A DNA stretch of 24,716 nucleotides. It comes from Rhodoferax sp. (GTDB lineage Bacteria; Pseudomonadota; Gammaproteobacteria; Burkholderiales; Burkholderiaceae_C). The stretch spans positions 1 to 24,716 of the forward strand of contig JAURGS010000010.1 in NCBI GenBank assembly GCA_030833685.1, written 5' to 3'. Below, one piece after another: positions 15,521 to 22,141 of the stretch (the stretch's first letter is position 1; every line of letters starts with the position of its first letter). The notes under the pieces were generated by a model. It saw only the letters and a program-made list of their open reading frames with translations, was not told the origin of the DNA and did not search any database. Position numbers and translations under genes: made by a program.

Positions 15521-17247
15521 GCCCTTCGGCGCAGCAGCTGGCGCGTCACCAGCAAGTCAACGAAGAGCTGTGCGCGGCCTCGCTGCGCGCGCTCACGGGT
15601 GAGCGCCGCTTGCACTACGCCGGGCGCCGCATCTACCAGGGTGGCAAGAACTTGCCCATTCACGCCCCGCATTTGCGCCAGGCCCCAGACAACTTTGATT
15701 TTGTGTTGACGCGCGCCGCAGCCGATGGTGTGGCCATGCGTGTACTTTTCGGTGACGCGCAGCTGCACCGCGATTTGTGTCCCAGCGAGCCTGTTGAGCG
15801 TTTGATGTTTGAGTGGCTTGAACAGTTGCGGGTGGAGAGTTTGGTTGACCCCAACATGCTGGGTGTGCAGGCTAATCTGCACAGTCGATTTCTGGCGTGG
15901 TCGCGCGACTTCTACCGTATGGGCCACACCAAGAGCCGGCACGGCATGCTGCTGTACACGGCCGCCCAGATGTGCTGGTCGCGCTTGATGAGCAAGCCCG
16001 TGCTGGAAGAGACCGAGGACTACATCGAGGGAACCCGCGGGACCTTGGCGCCTTTGCTGGGACACTGTCTGACGGGCCTGCGCCGCCATCGCCATGACCA
16101 AGCTTTGTTCGCCAATCATGCGCGTGAGTTGGGGCGCTTGCTGGCGCAGCGCATGCAGCAGGACTTCGCTGCAGCCGACGATGATGAGGACAAGTCGGAC
16201 GCGAGTGCGAACAAAGTTGGCATTAATGACTTGCTGGAGTTTGAGGAGGCCAGCGACGAGCCAGACACCGCTGCCATGGCTGCTAGTGGTGTGAGCAAGG
16301 TTTGGGAGCAGGCACGTCAGCAGTACAAGGTCTTCACCGCCCGCTATGACCTGGAGCGTCAAGCTGCAGATCTGGTTCGGGCCGAGCAGCTGCGCGCCGA
16401 TCGCGAGCGGCTGGACCAGCTGGTCAGTGCCAGAGGCATTCATGTGTTCAAGTTGGCACGCGCATTGATGGCTGTGTTGGCGCAGCCCGCGCGTGATGAC
16501 TGGCATTTTGGCCAGGAGCAAGGGCGTATCGATGGGGCGCGGCTTGGGCAGTTGGTCAGCTCGCCCACAGAGCGGCGTTTATTCAAGGCTGAGCGTTTTA
16601 AGCCGCATGCCGATTGCTTGGTGACTTTTCTGCTGGATTGTTCGGGATCCATGAAGGCACACATCGAGCCGCTGGCCACTGTGGTCGACATCATGCTGCG
16701 CGCTTTGGACATGGCAGGCGTGGCCACTGAGCTCCTGGGCTTTACCACGGGCGCGTGGCAAGGAGGGCGTGCCATGAAGGACTGGCGCAAACAAGGGCAG
16801 CCCAGCCACCCGGGGCGACTCAATGAGGTGCAGCATCTGGTTTTCAAACAGGCGCATCAAAGTTGGCGGCGCTCGCGCCGTGACATCGCGGCGCTGTTCA
16901 AGCTTGACATGTACCGCGAAGGCATTGATGGCGAGGCTGTGGATTGGGCTTGTGAGAGAAGCCTGTCGCATGATTGCGAGCGACGTATGCTCATCGTGGT
17001 GTCTGATGGCTGTCCGGCTGATGGGGCGACCGCTTTGGCCAATGACGCCTTCTACCTGGACAATCATCTCAAGTCAGTGGTAGCGCGCCGGGAACAGCAA
17101 GGGCAGGTCGAGGTCATGGGCTTAGGGGTTGGGCTGGATTTGAGCCCGTTTTACCGACGCTGTTTGGCAACCGATTTGACGCGGCCAATTGATAACGAAT
17201 TGTTTGCCGAGATCGTGCAGCTGTTGGGCGGGCGTCATCACCGTTGA
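15517..17247 (+). CDS. cobT: CobT-like VWA-domain protein (cobaltochelatase subunit homologue)
   Basis: This 576-residue protein has a CobT-type N-terminal helical region (HYAGRRIYQGGKNLPIHAPHLR near 33-54, VERLMFEWLEQLRVESL near 93-109, EETEDYIEGTRG near 164-175). A short acidic linker follows (DDDEDKSD at 221-228 and EFEEASDEPD at 241-250), then a coiled-coil-like Arg/Glu-rich stretch (275-300) and a C-terminal von Willebrand A domain. The MIDAS residues are intact: DCSGS at 374-378, Thr at 410-411 and SDG at 496-498. In cobaltochelatase CobT pairs with CobS as a chaperone-like motor for CobN. Here it overlaps cobS by 4 bases and precedes two Lin0512 genes by 31 bases. The acidic linker seems shorter than in classical CobT (comparison from memory). 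Confidence 0.9.
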   Translation: MSPSAQQLARHQQVNEELCAASLRALTGERRLHYAGRRIYQGGKNLPIHAPHLRQAPDNFDFVLTRAAADGVAMRVLFGDAQLHRDLCPSEPVERLMFEWLEQLRVESLVDPNMLGVQANLHSRFLAWSRDFYRMGHTKSRHGMLLYTAAQMCWSRLMSKPVLEETEDYIEGTRGTLAPLLGHCLTGLRRHRHDQALFANHARELGRLLAQRMQQDFAAADDDEDKSDASANKVGINDLLEFEEASDEPDTAAMAASGVSKVWEQARQQYKVFTARYDLERQAADLVRAEQLRADRERLDQLVSARGIHVFKLARALMAVLAQPARDDWHFGQEQGRIDGARLGQLVSSPTERRLFKAERFKPHADCLVTFLLDCSGSMKAHIEPLATVVDIMLRALDMAGVATELLGFTTGAWQGGRAMKDWRKQGQPSHPGRLNEVQHLVFKQAHQSWRRSRRDIAALFKLDMYREGIDGEAVDWACERSLSHDCERRMLIVVSDGCPADGATALANDAFYLDNHLKSVVARREQQGQVEVMGLGVGLDLSPFYRRCLATDLTRPIDNELFAEIVQLLGGRHHR

Positions 17248-17278
17248 AATCAAATTTTGAAAAGGCAGGAGAGCATCA

Positions 17279-17632
17279 ATGAGTAAAAAACGAGTGGTCA
17301 CCCAGTTTGGCATGGGTACCTCCATACGCAGCCGAAACTACACGGCAGCTGCTGAGCGCGCGATACGTGATGCGCTGTGGCACAACTCGCTCAATGTGGC
17401 AGAGGCGTTTAACTTTCCCCGTGAGGCGATGCTGATTGATGTGGATGTGGCAGTGCAGGCGCCAGATCAGGTGGACCCATCCGTATTGCTCAAGGTGTTT
17501 CCCTACGGCCAGCCGACGGTACGTGTCGTCAAGGGCGGTCTGGATATTCCTAAGCCGGGGTCTGATGCGGTGACGGTGATTGCGCACGCTGCAGTCAAGG
17601 TGTCATTTGATATGGAGCGCACAAATGGCTGA
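17279..17632 (+). CDS. Lin0512 family protein, copy A (degenerate motif)
   Basis: This small cytoplasmic protein of 117 residues belongs to the uncharacterised Lin0512 family. A strong AGGAG lies seven bases before the ATG. It aligns without gaps to copy B over its first half (FGMGTSIRSRNYTAAAERAIRDALWHNS) and again near the end (VRVVKGGLDIPKPGSDAVTVIAHAAVK). The family's N-terminal GxGxDxHG signature reads GMGTSIRS here (residues 11-18), so the Asp, His and final Gly are all replaced. Copy A may thus be a structural partner of copy B. It follows the cobT-like gene by 31 bases and overlaps copy B by 8. Function is unknown. Confidence 0.85.
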   Translation: MSKKRVVTQFGMGTSIRSRNYTAAAERAIRDALWHNSLNVAEAFNFPREAMLIDVDVAVQAPDQVDPSVLLKVFPYGQPTVRVVKGGLDIPKPGSDAVTVIAHAAVKVSFDMERTNG

Positions 17633-17996
17633 GCGGCGAATTATTCTGGAAATGGGTACGGGCAACGACCTGTACGGCGAGGACTACACCAAGGCCGCTT
17701 GCCGGGCAGTGCAGGATGCCTTGCACCACTCTTCGATCGTGCTGTTCAAGTCTTTGGGCTACGACCATCGAGACATGCGGGTTCAGGTGACCATTGGCGT
17801 GCAAAAACCCGAAGCAGTCGACTTGGCGGTGGTCAGCGCAGAGTTGCCCCGCGGCGTGGCACACGTTCGGGCTGTGTTTGGTGGGCTCAATGTTCAAGAC
17901 CCGGAGCAGGACACGATACATGTGATTGCCACCGCCGCGGTTGAAGCCTTTTTACCCATTGAATCAAAGGATTGGCGCTTAAGCGCCGCCAGCTGA
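17625..17996 (+). CDS. Lin0512 family protein, copy B
   Basis: This is the second Lin0512 family member, of 123 residues. The frame is open further upstream, but ATG at 17625 has GGAG seven bases before it and overlaps copy A by 8 bases, implying coupled translation. The signature at residues 11-18 is GTGNDLYG, keeping both N-terminal glycines, the Asp and the last Gly but with Tyr where the family has His. EDYTKAACRAVQDALHHSS follows. The C-terminal half contains VRAVFGGLNVQDPEQDTIHVIATAAVEAF. It is the last gene of the iclR-cobS-cobT-lin0512A-lin0512B operon. Function is unknown; acidic and His residues could bind metal, which is speculation. Confidence 0.87.
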   Translation: MAERRIILEMGTGNDLYGEDYTKAACRAVQDALHHSSIVLFKSLGYDHRDMRVQVTIGVQKPEAVDLAVVSAELPRGVAHVRAVFGGLNVQDPEQDTIHVIATAAVEAFLPIESKDWRLSAAS

Positions 17997-18225
17997 GCGA
18001 ATTGCCCAGGGCTTGCCCTGGGGTCAGCCCGGCATGGGCGCGCTGTAACACGTCGTAACAGATTGGCGCTTTTATCCTGTAGCTCGCGCGCCGAGGTGGT
18101 GCGCCGCTGGGTCAGCGCCCGGCATTCAATTGAAGTCGGATGTGATCCTTGCATCTGGCGTGCGCGCTCGGCGCTCCGGGGTAGAAGCAGCCGAGCCTAG
18201 CTGCGCGCAAGCCCGTTGGGGCCAT
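17997..18225. other. Intergenic region with hairpin and short repeats
   Basis: No gene is seen between copy B and the promoter of the next IclR gene. A perfect dyad CCCAGGGC-TT-GCCCTGGG (18005-18022) lies 8 bases after the stop and may mark the end of the operon, but there is no T-run. GTAACA repeats at 18045 and 18055. GATTGGCGCTT at 18061-18071 repeats the sequence at 17970-17980 near the end of copy B, where it is part of the 14-bp palindrome GGCGCTTAAGCGCC (17974-17987). Confidence 0.4.
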
Positions 18226-18255
18226 TTGACAAGGGCTCGAAAACATGTTCATAAT
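18226..18255 (+). promoter_or_regulatory. Sigma70 promoter for the sulfoacetate operon regulator
   Basis: A perfect -35 box TTGACA (18226-18231) is followed after 18 bases by CATAAT (18250-18255), five of six matches to the -10 consensus. Initiation is expected near 18262, giving a leader of under 30 bases before the ATG at 18289. It may also drive the downstream transporter and sau genes, as only 51 bases separate iclR from tctC. Confidence 0.6.
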
Positions 18256-18274
18256 GTCAAATATCAGAATTAAT

Positions 18275-18289
18275 TTCCAAATATTGGAA
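18275..18289. promoter_or_regulatory. IclR-type operator overlapping the start codon
   Basis: TTCCAA-ATA-TTGGAA is a perfect 15-bp dyad whose last base is the A of the IclR start codon. IclR-family sites commonly are short A/T-centred palindromes with TTCC/GGAA arms. The position just downstream of the predicted transcription start fits autorepression by blocking transcription. The site also displaces any normal ribosome-binding sequence. Confidence 0.5.
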
Positions 18290-19050
18290 TGAACACTACC
18301 TTAGTCAAAGGCGTCAGCGTGTTGGAGCATCTGCTCCAGGCCGGGCCTTCGGCTTCGCTCACCGAGTTAGCGCGTCGCACGGGCTTGCTGCCCAGTAACG
18401 TGCACCGCACGCTGCAGACCTGGGTCCACCTGGGATTTGTCAAGCAAGAGCCCGTCACCGGCTTGTACCAGTGCACCTATAAATTGTTCGAGTGGGGTAG
18501 CCGTGTGGCAGACCAGCAGGATTTGCGCAACCTGGCCCGTCCCCACCTGGTTCAATTGGCCCAGCAAACCCAAGAGACGATTCACTTGTCCGTGCTCGAT
18601 GGCTTGGAGGTGATTTATCTGGACAAGATCGACAGCCCACAACCGGTGCGTGCGTATTCCCAGCTCGGCGGGCGCGCACCCGCGCACTGTGTGGCCACGG
18701 GCAAGGTCTTGCTCGCCTTCGGGCCGCAGATCGTTCGCCAATCGCTGCCGCCCAAGCTGACGCGTCACAGCCCCAACACATTGGTAGATAAAACTAAGCT
18801 GCTCGCAGAGCTGGAAGCATGCCGACAAAAAGGTTATGCGCTAAATAGCGAAGAGTGGCGCGAGGGCGTCTCAGGCTTAGGCGCGCCGGTGATTGGGCGC
18901 TTTGGCTACGCGGTGGCGGCTGTAGGCTTGTCAGCACCGACCAACCGCCTGTCTGCAAAAAAACAGGTGATTTTGGCGCGCAATCTGGTCGACGCTGCCA
19001 GTGCTATTTCCAGGCAAATTGCTGGGCTTCAAATGGAGCCGGGCTCGTGA
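18289..19050 (+). CDS. IclR family transcriptional regulator (sau-side)
   Basis: This regulator of 253 residues starts almost directly in its winged helix-turn-helix (KGVSVLEHLLQAGPSASLTELARRTG, then LLPSNVHRTLQTWVHLGFV, residues 7-60). The C-terminal effector domain includes LDGLEVIYLDKIDSPQPVRAYSQLGGRAPAHCVATGKVLLAF and QKGYALNSEEWREGVSGLGAPV. ATG at 18289 has no clear ribosome site and a perfect palindrome sits against it, so translation may be weak. It heads the tctCBA-sauST cluster in the same direction and is its probable regulator, responding perhaps to sulfoacetate or an early CoA intermediate (inferred). Confidence 0.92.
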   Translation: MNTTLVKGVSVLEHLLQAGPSASLTELARRTGLLPSNVHRTLQTWVHLGFVKQEPVTGLYQCTYKLFEWGSRVADQQDLRNLARPHLVQLAQQTQETIHLSVLDGLEVIYLDKIDSPQPVRAYSQLGGRAPAHCVATGKVLLAFGPQIVRQSLPPKLTRHSPNTLVDKTKLLAELEACRQKGYALNSEEWREGVSGLGAPVIGRFGYAVAAVGLSAPTNRLSAKKQVILARNLVDAASAISRQIAGLQMEPGS

Positions 19051-19101
19051 GCACCTCGCACAATACCAGTGCATTCTTTTAACTAACCAAAGGAGACTGA
19101 C

Positions 19102-20073
19102 ATGAAAAAGAACCCAACACGCCGTGGTATCTGGCTGGCCGGCGCACTCGCGGTAGGGCTTTTGCTCCCGACGCTGAATGCGCAGGCGCAGGACAAGTTC
19201 CCATCGCGCCCGATTGAAGTGGTGGTGACGTTTGGCCCCGGTGGCGGTGCTGACGCCATGGGACGCAAGATGTCGCAGCTTCTGGAAAAAGAGCTCAAAG
19301 TACCACTGCCCGTCTCCAACGTGGCAGGGGCTTCTGGCAATGCCGGTTTGACCAAGGTACTCACTGCTGCGCCCGACGGCTACACCGTGGGTACCATGAT
19401 CGCATTAACGGTATCGGCCTGGGCCTCTGGCGTGGGTAACTCCAAGCCCAGCGATTTCACAATTTTGGCGGTCACGCAGGATTCGCCCTCGATGATGTTC
19501 GTGCCCAAGGATTCGCCTTTCAAGACCTTCAAGGACATGCTGGACTTTGCCAAGGCCAATCCGGGCAAACTCAAAGTGGCAACCTCGGGTTACGGCACAC
19601 AGGACGACATCACGTTGAAATACCTGGGCTCCAAAGGCTACAAGATGACCAACGTGCCGTTTGCCAAGCCTGCTGAGCGCTACGCTTCGCCTATTGGCCG
19701 CCATACCGATGCGATTTACGAAGAACCCGGTGACGTGGCGCCGTTTTTGCAGGCCGGTCAATTGCGCGCGCTGGTGGTGTTTGACGATGAGCGCCACCGC
19801 GCGTTCAAGGACACTCCTACCTCTAAAGAGTTGGGCTTTCAGATCAGCGACCTGCCTAACTTTCGAACCTTGGCTGTGAACGCCAAGACCCCGCCCGAGG
19901 TGGTGAACCGCCTGGCGGAGGCTGTCAACAAAGCGCTGGATACACCCGAGTGGAAGGCGTTTTGCGATCAGACCTACACCTGCGCTTCGCGTAAGTTCAC
20001 CCCAGCCGAAGCCCAGACCTACGTAGGCGCCTTTCAGGAGACGGTCAAGGGTTATCTGAAGAACCTGAAATGA
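19102..20073 (+). CDS. tctC: TctC/Bug family substrate-binding protein of a tripartite tricarboxylate transporter
   Basis: This is a periplasmic receptor of 323 residues. AAAGGAG precedes the ATG. A signal peptide (MKKNPTRRGIW, hydrophobic core, cleavage near AQA-QDK) is followed by the Bug signature FPSRPIEVVVTFGPGGGADAMGR, and later NVAGASGNAGLTKVLTAAPDGYTVG and KPAERYASPIGRHTDAIYEEPGDVAPFLQAGQLRAL. Bug proteins usually bind small carboxylates. Next to sauS and sauT, sulfoacetate is the expected ligand. Its stop overlaps the tctB-like start (ATGA), so the three transporter genes are one operon. TctC is used as a family name; citrate is not implied. Confidence 0.93.
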   Translation: MKKNPTRRGIWLAGALAVGLLLPTLNAQAQDKFPSRPIEVVVTFGPGGGADAMGRKMSQLLEKELKVPLPVSNVAGASGNAGLTKVLTAAPDGYTVGTMIALTVSAWASGVGNSKPSDFTILAVTQDSPSMMFVPKDSPFKTFKDMLDFAKANPGKLKVATSGYGTQDDITLKYLGSKGYKMTNVPFAKPAERYASPIGRHTDAIYEEPGDVAPFLQAGQLRALVVFDDERHRAFKDTPTSKELGFQISDLPNFRTLAVNAKTPPEVVNRLAEAVNKALDTPEWKAFCDQTYTCASRKFTPAEAQTYVGAFQETVKGYLKNLK

Positions 20074-20618
20074 CGCAGCGCTCGCGCGCCACGCTGTGGC
20101 GCGCAGTCGCAGTGCCCTTGCTTTTTTTTGTTGGGGCCCTGCTGCTGACGCGCTTTGTCGCTGACGACCTGGAGCAGGCGCGGGCTATGGCCCGCGGCAT
20201 TGCGGGTCCGGCCACCTGGCCAACCTTCATGCTTTACGGCGTGGCCGTTTTTGCATTGGGCTGGACGATGGATTCACTGCGTCAATCGCTTCGGTCTGTT
20301 GAAGACGGCGGCTTGCAACACAAGCTGCCCGACACGTCGGCCAAGGGCGCACGGGTCTGGCTGGGCATTGTGCTGGTGCTGGCCTACGGTTTTTCCTTGG
20401 CCTGGCTTGGGTTTGCGCTGGCCACTTTCGTCTACATGATCTTGTGGCTGATGCTCGGGCGCATTTATGCCCTGCGCATTCTGGTGCCAGTGACGGTGCT
20501 GGGCACCGCGTTGTTTCTCTACACCTTTGTGAAGCTGGCTTTGATGCCGCTGGACCGGGGACAGGGCTGGATAGGTGAATTCAGCGTTGCCCTTTATCGC
20601 CTGATGGGCATTTACTGA
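20070..20618 (+). CDS. tctB: TctB family small membrane subunit of the TTT transporter
   Basis: This hydrophobic protein of 182 residues has about four to five membrane segments (residues 12-27, 50-65, 97-112, 114-130, 135-157). It carries the GPATWPTFMLYG stretch after the first helix typical of TctB, and a positively charged cytoplasmic loop between segments two and three. It overlaps the receptor gene by 4 bases and precedes tctA by 7. TctB is the poorly conserved small subunit needed with TctA for uptake. Confidence 0.88.
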   Translation: MTQRSRATLWRAVAVPLLFFVGALLLTRFVADDLEQARAMARGIAGPATWPTFMLYGVAVFALGWTMDSLRQSLRSVEDGGLQHKLPDTSAKGARVWLGIVLVLAYGFSLAWLGFALATFVYMILWLMLGRIYALRILVPVTVLGTALFLYTFVKLALMPLDRGQGWIGEFSVALYRLMGIY

Positions 20619-20625
20619 GCGCACT

Positions 20626-22140
20626 GTGGAACTCTTTGTCCAACTTTTTCACGGGCTGCTGGTGGCCCTGGAGCCCTTTAACCTGGCGATGATGCTCTCG
20701 GGCCTGGCGGTGGGGGTGATCGCCGGTGCGCTGCCTGGTATCTCATTTGTGAACGCCATGGCCATGGCTTTGCCCTTCACTTATCTGATGACGCCCCTGA
20801 CTGCCATGGTTTTTCTGGGCGGGATCTACGCCGGCGGTGTTTTCGGCGGATCCATATCGGCCATTCTGATCAATATTCCCGGGACACCTGCTTCGCTGCC
20901 GAGTTGCTGGGACGGCTATCCGATGACCAAACGGGGTGAGGCTGCCAAGGCGTTGACGCTGGCGATTGCCGCATCGGCCACGGGCGGGCTGGCCAGCGCT
21001 TTGTTGCTGACCTTCGGCGCGCCACCGTTTGCCAAGCTGGCTTTGGCCTTTGATCAGCCTGAATTTTTTGCGGCGACCTTCCTGGGTTTGGTCAGCATCA
21101 TCGCCATTGCCAAGGCCACGCCGTGGATCAGCTTGGTGTCGCTGTTCTGTGGCATCGTCATTGGTAGCGTGGGCGTCGACCCTCTGTACGGTTTGCCGCG
21201 TCTGACCTTTGGCGTAGGGGCTTTGCAAAACGGTATCAATTTTGTGGTGGTGATGATTGGCTTGTTTGCGCTCGGTGAGGTACTTGAGATGCTGGGCCAG
21301 GCCAAGCACAGTCAAGGCGTTACGGGCAAGGTGAAGCTAAGCATGCCCTCTTGGCGCGATCTGTGGGCGCTGAAAGGCCCTGCCGCAAGGGGCACGGCCT
21401 TGGGTTGCATGATTGGCGTGATTCCTGGCGCTGGAGCCACGGTGGGTGCGGTGATCGCCTACGGCATTGAAAAGCAGGTATCTCCTCGTGGGGCAGATTT
21501 TGGCAAAGGGGTGGAGGCGGGTTTGGTCGCGCCGGAGGCTGCCAAAAATGCCACTACCGGTGCAGCCATGATCCCCTTGCTGACTTTGGGCATTCCGGGT
21601 AGCGCGGCGACGGCGATCATGCTGGCCGCGCTGGTGCTGCATGGTGTGACACCTGGCCCGCTCTTATTTGCAACCCAGACTGACCTGGTCTACACGATTT
21701 TTGCCAGTCTGCTGCTGGCCAATTTGTGCATGATCGGTGCGGGCGCTCTGGTGGCGCGCGGTTTTGCGTCTTTGATGAAAGTGCCGCCTACTGTCTTGGG
21801 TGCCTTCATCGTCGTGCTATCGGTCGTCGGTGCATTTGGGGTGCGCAACAACATCGTGGATGTCTACATCTGCCTGTCGTTTGGCGTCATTGGCTACTTG
21901 ATGAAACGCTATGAGTTTCCTAGCGCGCCGCTGGTGCTTGGTGTAATCCTGGGTCCGCTGGCTGAGCGTTATTTCATGACGTCGCTGGCCAACTATGACA
22001 ACGAGCTGACCATATTTTTCACGCGCCCCATCAGTGCGACCATTTTGGGCTTTGCCAGCCTCTTTGTGATCTGGGCTCTGGTGCCTGACATGAAGGGCAA
22101 GGTGTTGCGTTTGTTTTCCAGTGCAAGTCGAAAGCGTTGA
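20626..22140 (+). CDS. tctA: TctA family large permease of the TTT transporter
   Basis: This 504-residue polytopic membrane protein starts with GTG and contains the two family signatures. The first is VGVIAGALPGISFVNAMAMALPF with GGIYAGGVFGGSISAILINIPGTPAS; the second is GCMIGVIPGAGATVGAVIAYGIEK with MIPLLTLGIPGSAATAIMLAAL. It forms the ion-coupled channel of the importer and works with the TctC-like receptor and TctB. Its stop is separated from the sauS ATG by one base. The transporter being fused to the sau genes instead of an MFS carrier such as SauU is a notable variation; sulfoacetate as cargo is inferred. Confidence 0.95.
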   Translation: MELFVQLFHGLLVALEPFNLAMMLSGLAVGVIAGALPGISFVNAMAMALPFTYLMTPLTAMVFLGGIYAGGVFGGSISAILINIPGTPASLPSCWDGYPMTKRGEAAKALTLAIAASATGGLASALLLTFGAPPFAKLALAFDQPEFFAATFLGLVSIIAIAKATPWISLVSLFCGIVIGSVGVDPLYGLPRLTFGVGALQNGINFVVVMIGLFALGEVLEMLGQAKHSQGVTGKVKLSMPSWRDLWALKGPAARGTALGCMIGVIPGAGATVGAVIAYGIEKQVSPRGADFGKGVEAGLVAPEAAKNATTGAAMIPLLTLGIPGSAATAIMLAALVLHGVTPGPLLFATQTDLVYTIFASLLLANLCMIGAGALVARGFASLMKVPPTVLGAFIVVLSVVGAFGVRNNIVDVYICLSFGVIGYLMKRYEFPSAPLVLGVILGPLAERYFMTSLANYDNELTIFFTRPISATILGFASLFVIWALVPDMKGKVLRLFSSASRKR

Positions 22141-22141
22141 G

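Noticed and set aside
15457..16521. 354-codon open frame on the minus strand
   Set aside because: It is antisense to the cobT-like gene, Gln/His-rich, with no family features, whereas the plus-strand protein has clear CobT motifs.
14543..17247. NorQ/NorD or CbbQ/CbbO pair
   Set aside because: The fold is shared, but the residues around Walker A, the MSPRTVITWAEN stretch and the CobT-like N-terminal region match CobS/CobT much better, and no nitric oxide reductase or Rubisco gene is present.
18005..18022. Rho-independent terminator after the Lin0512 operon
   Set aside because: The stem is perfect but the two-base loop is strained and no T-run follows, so it is recorded only as a hairpin.
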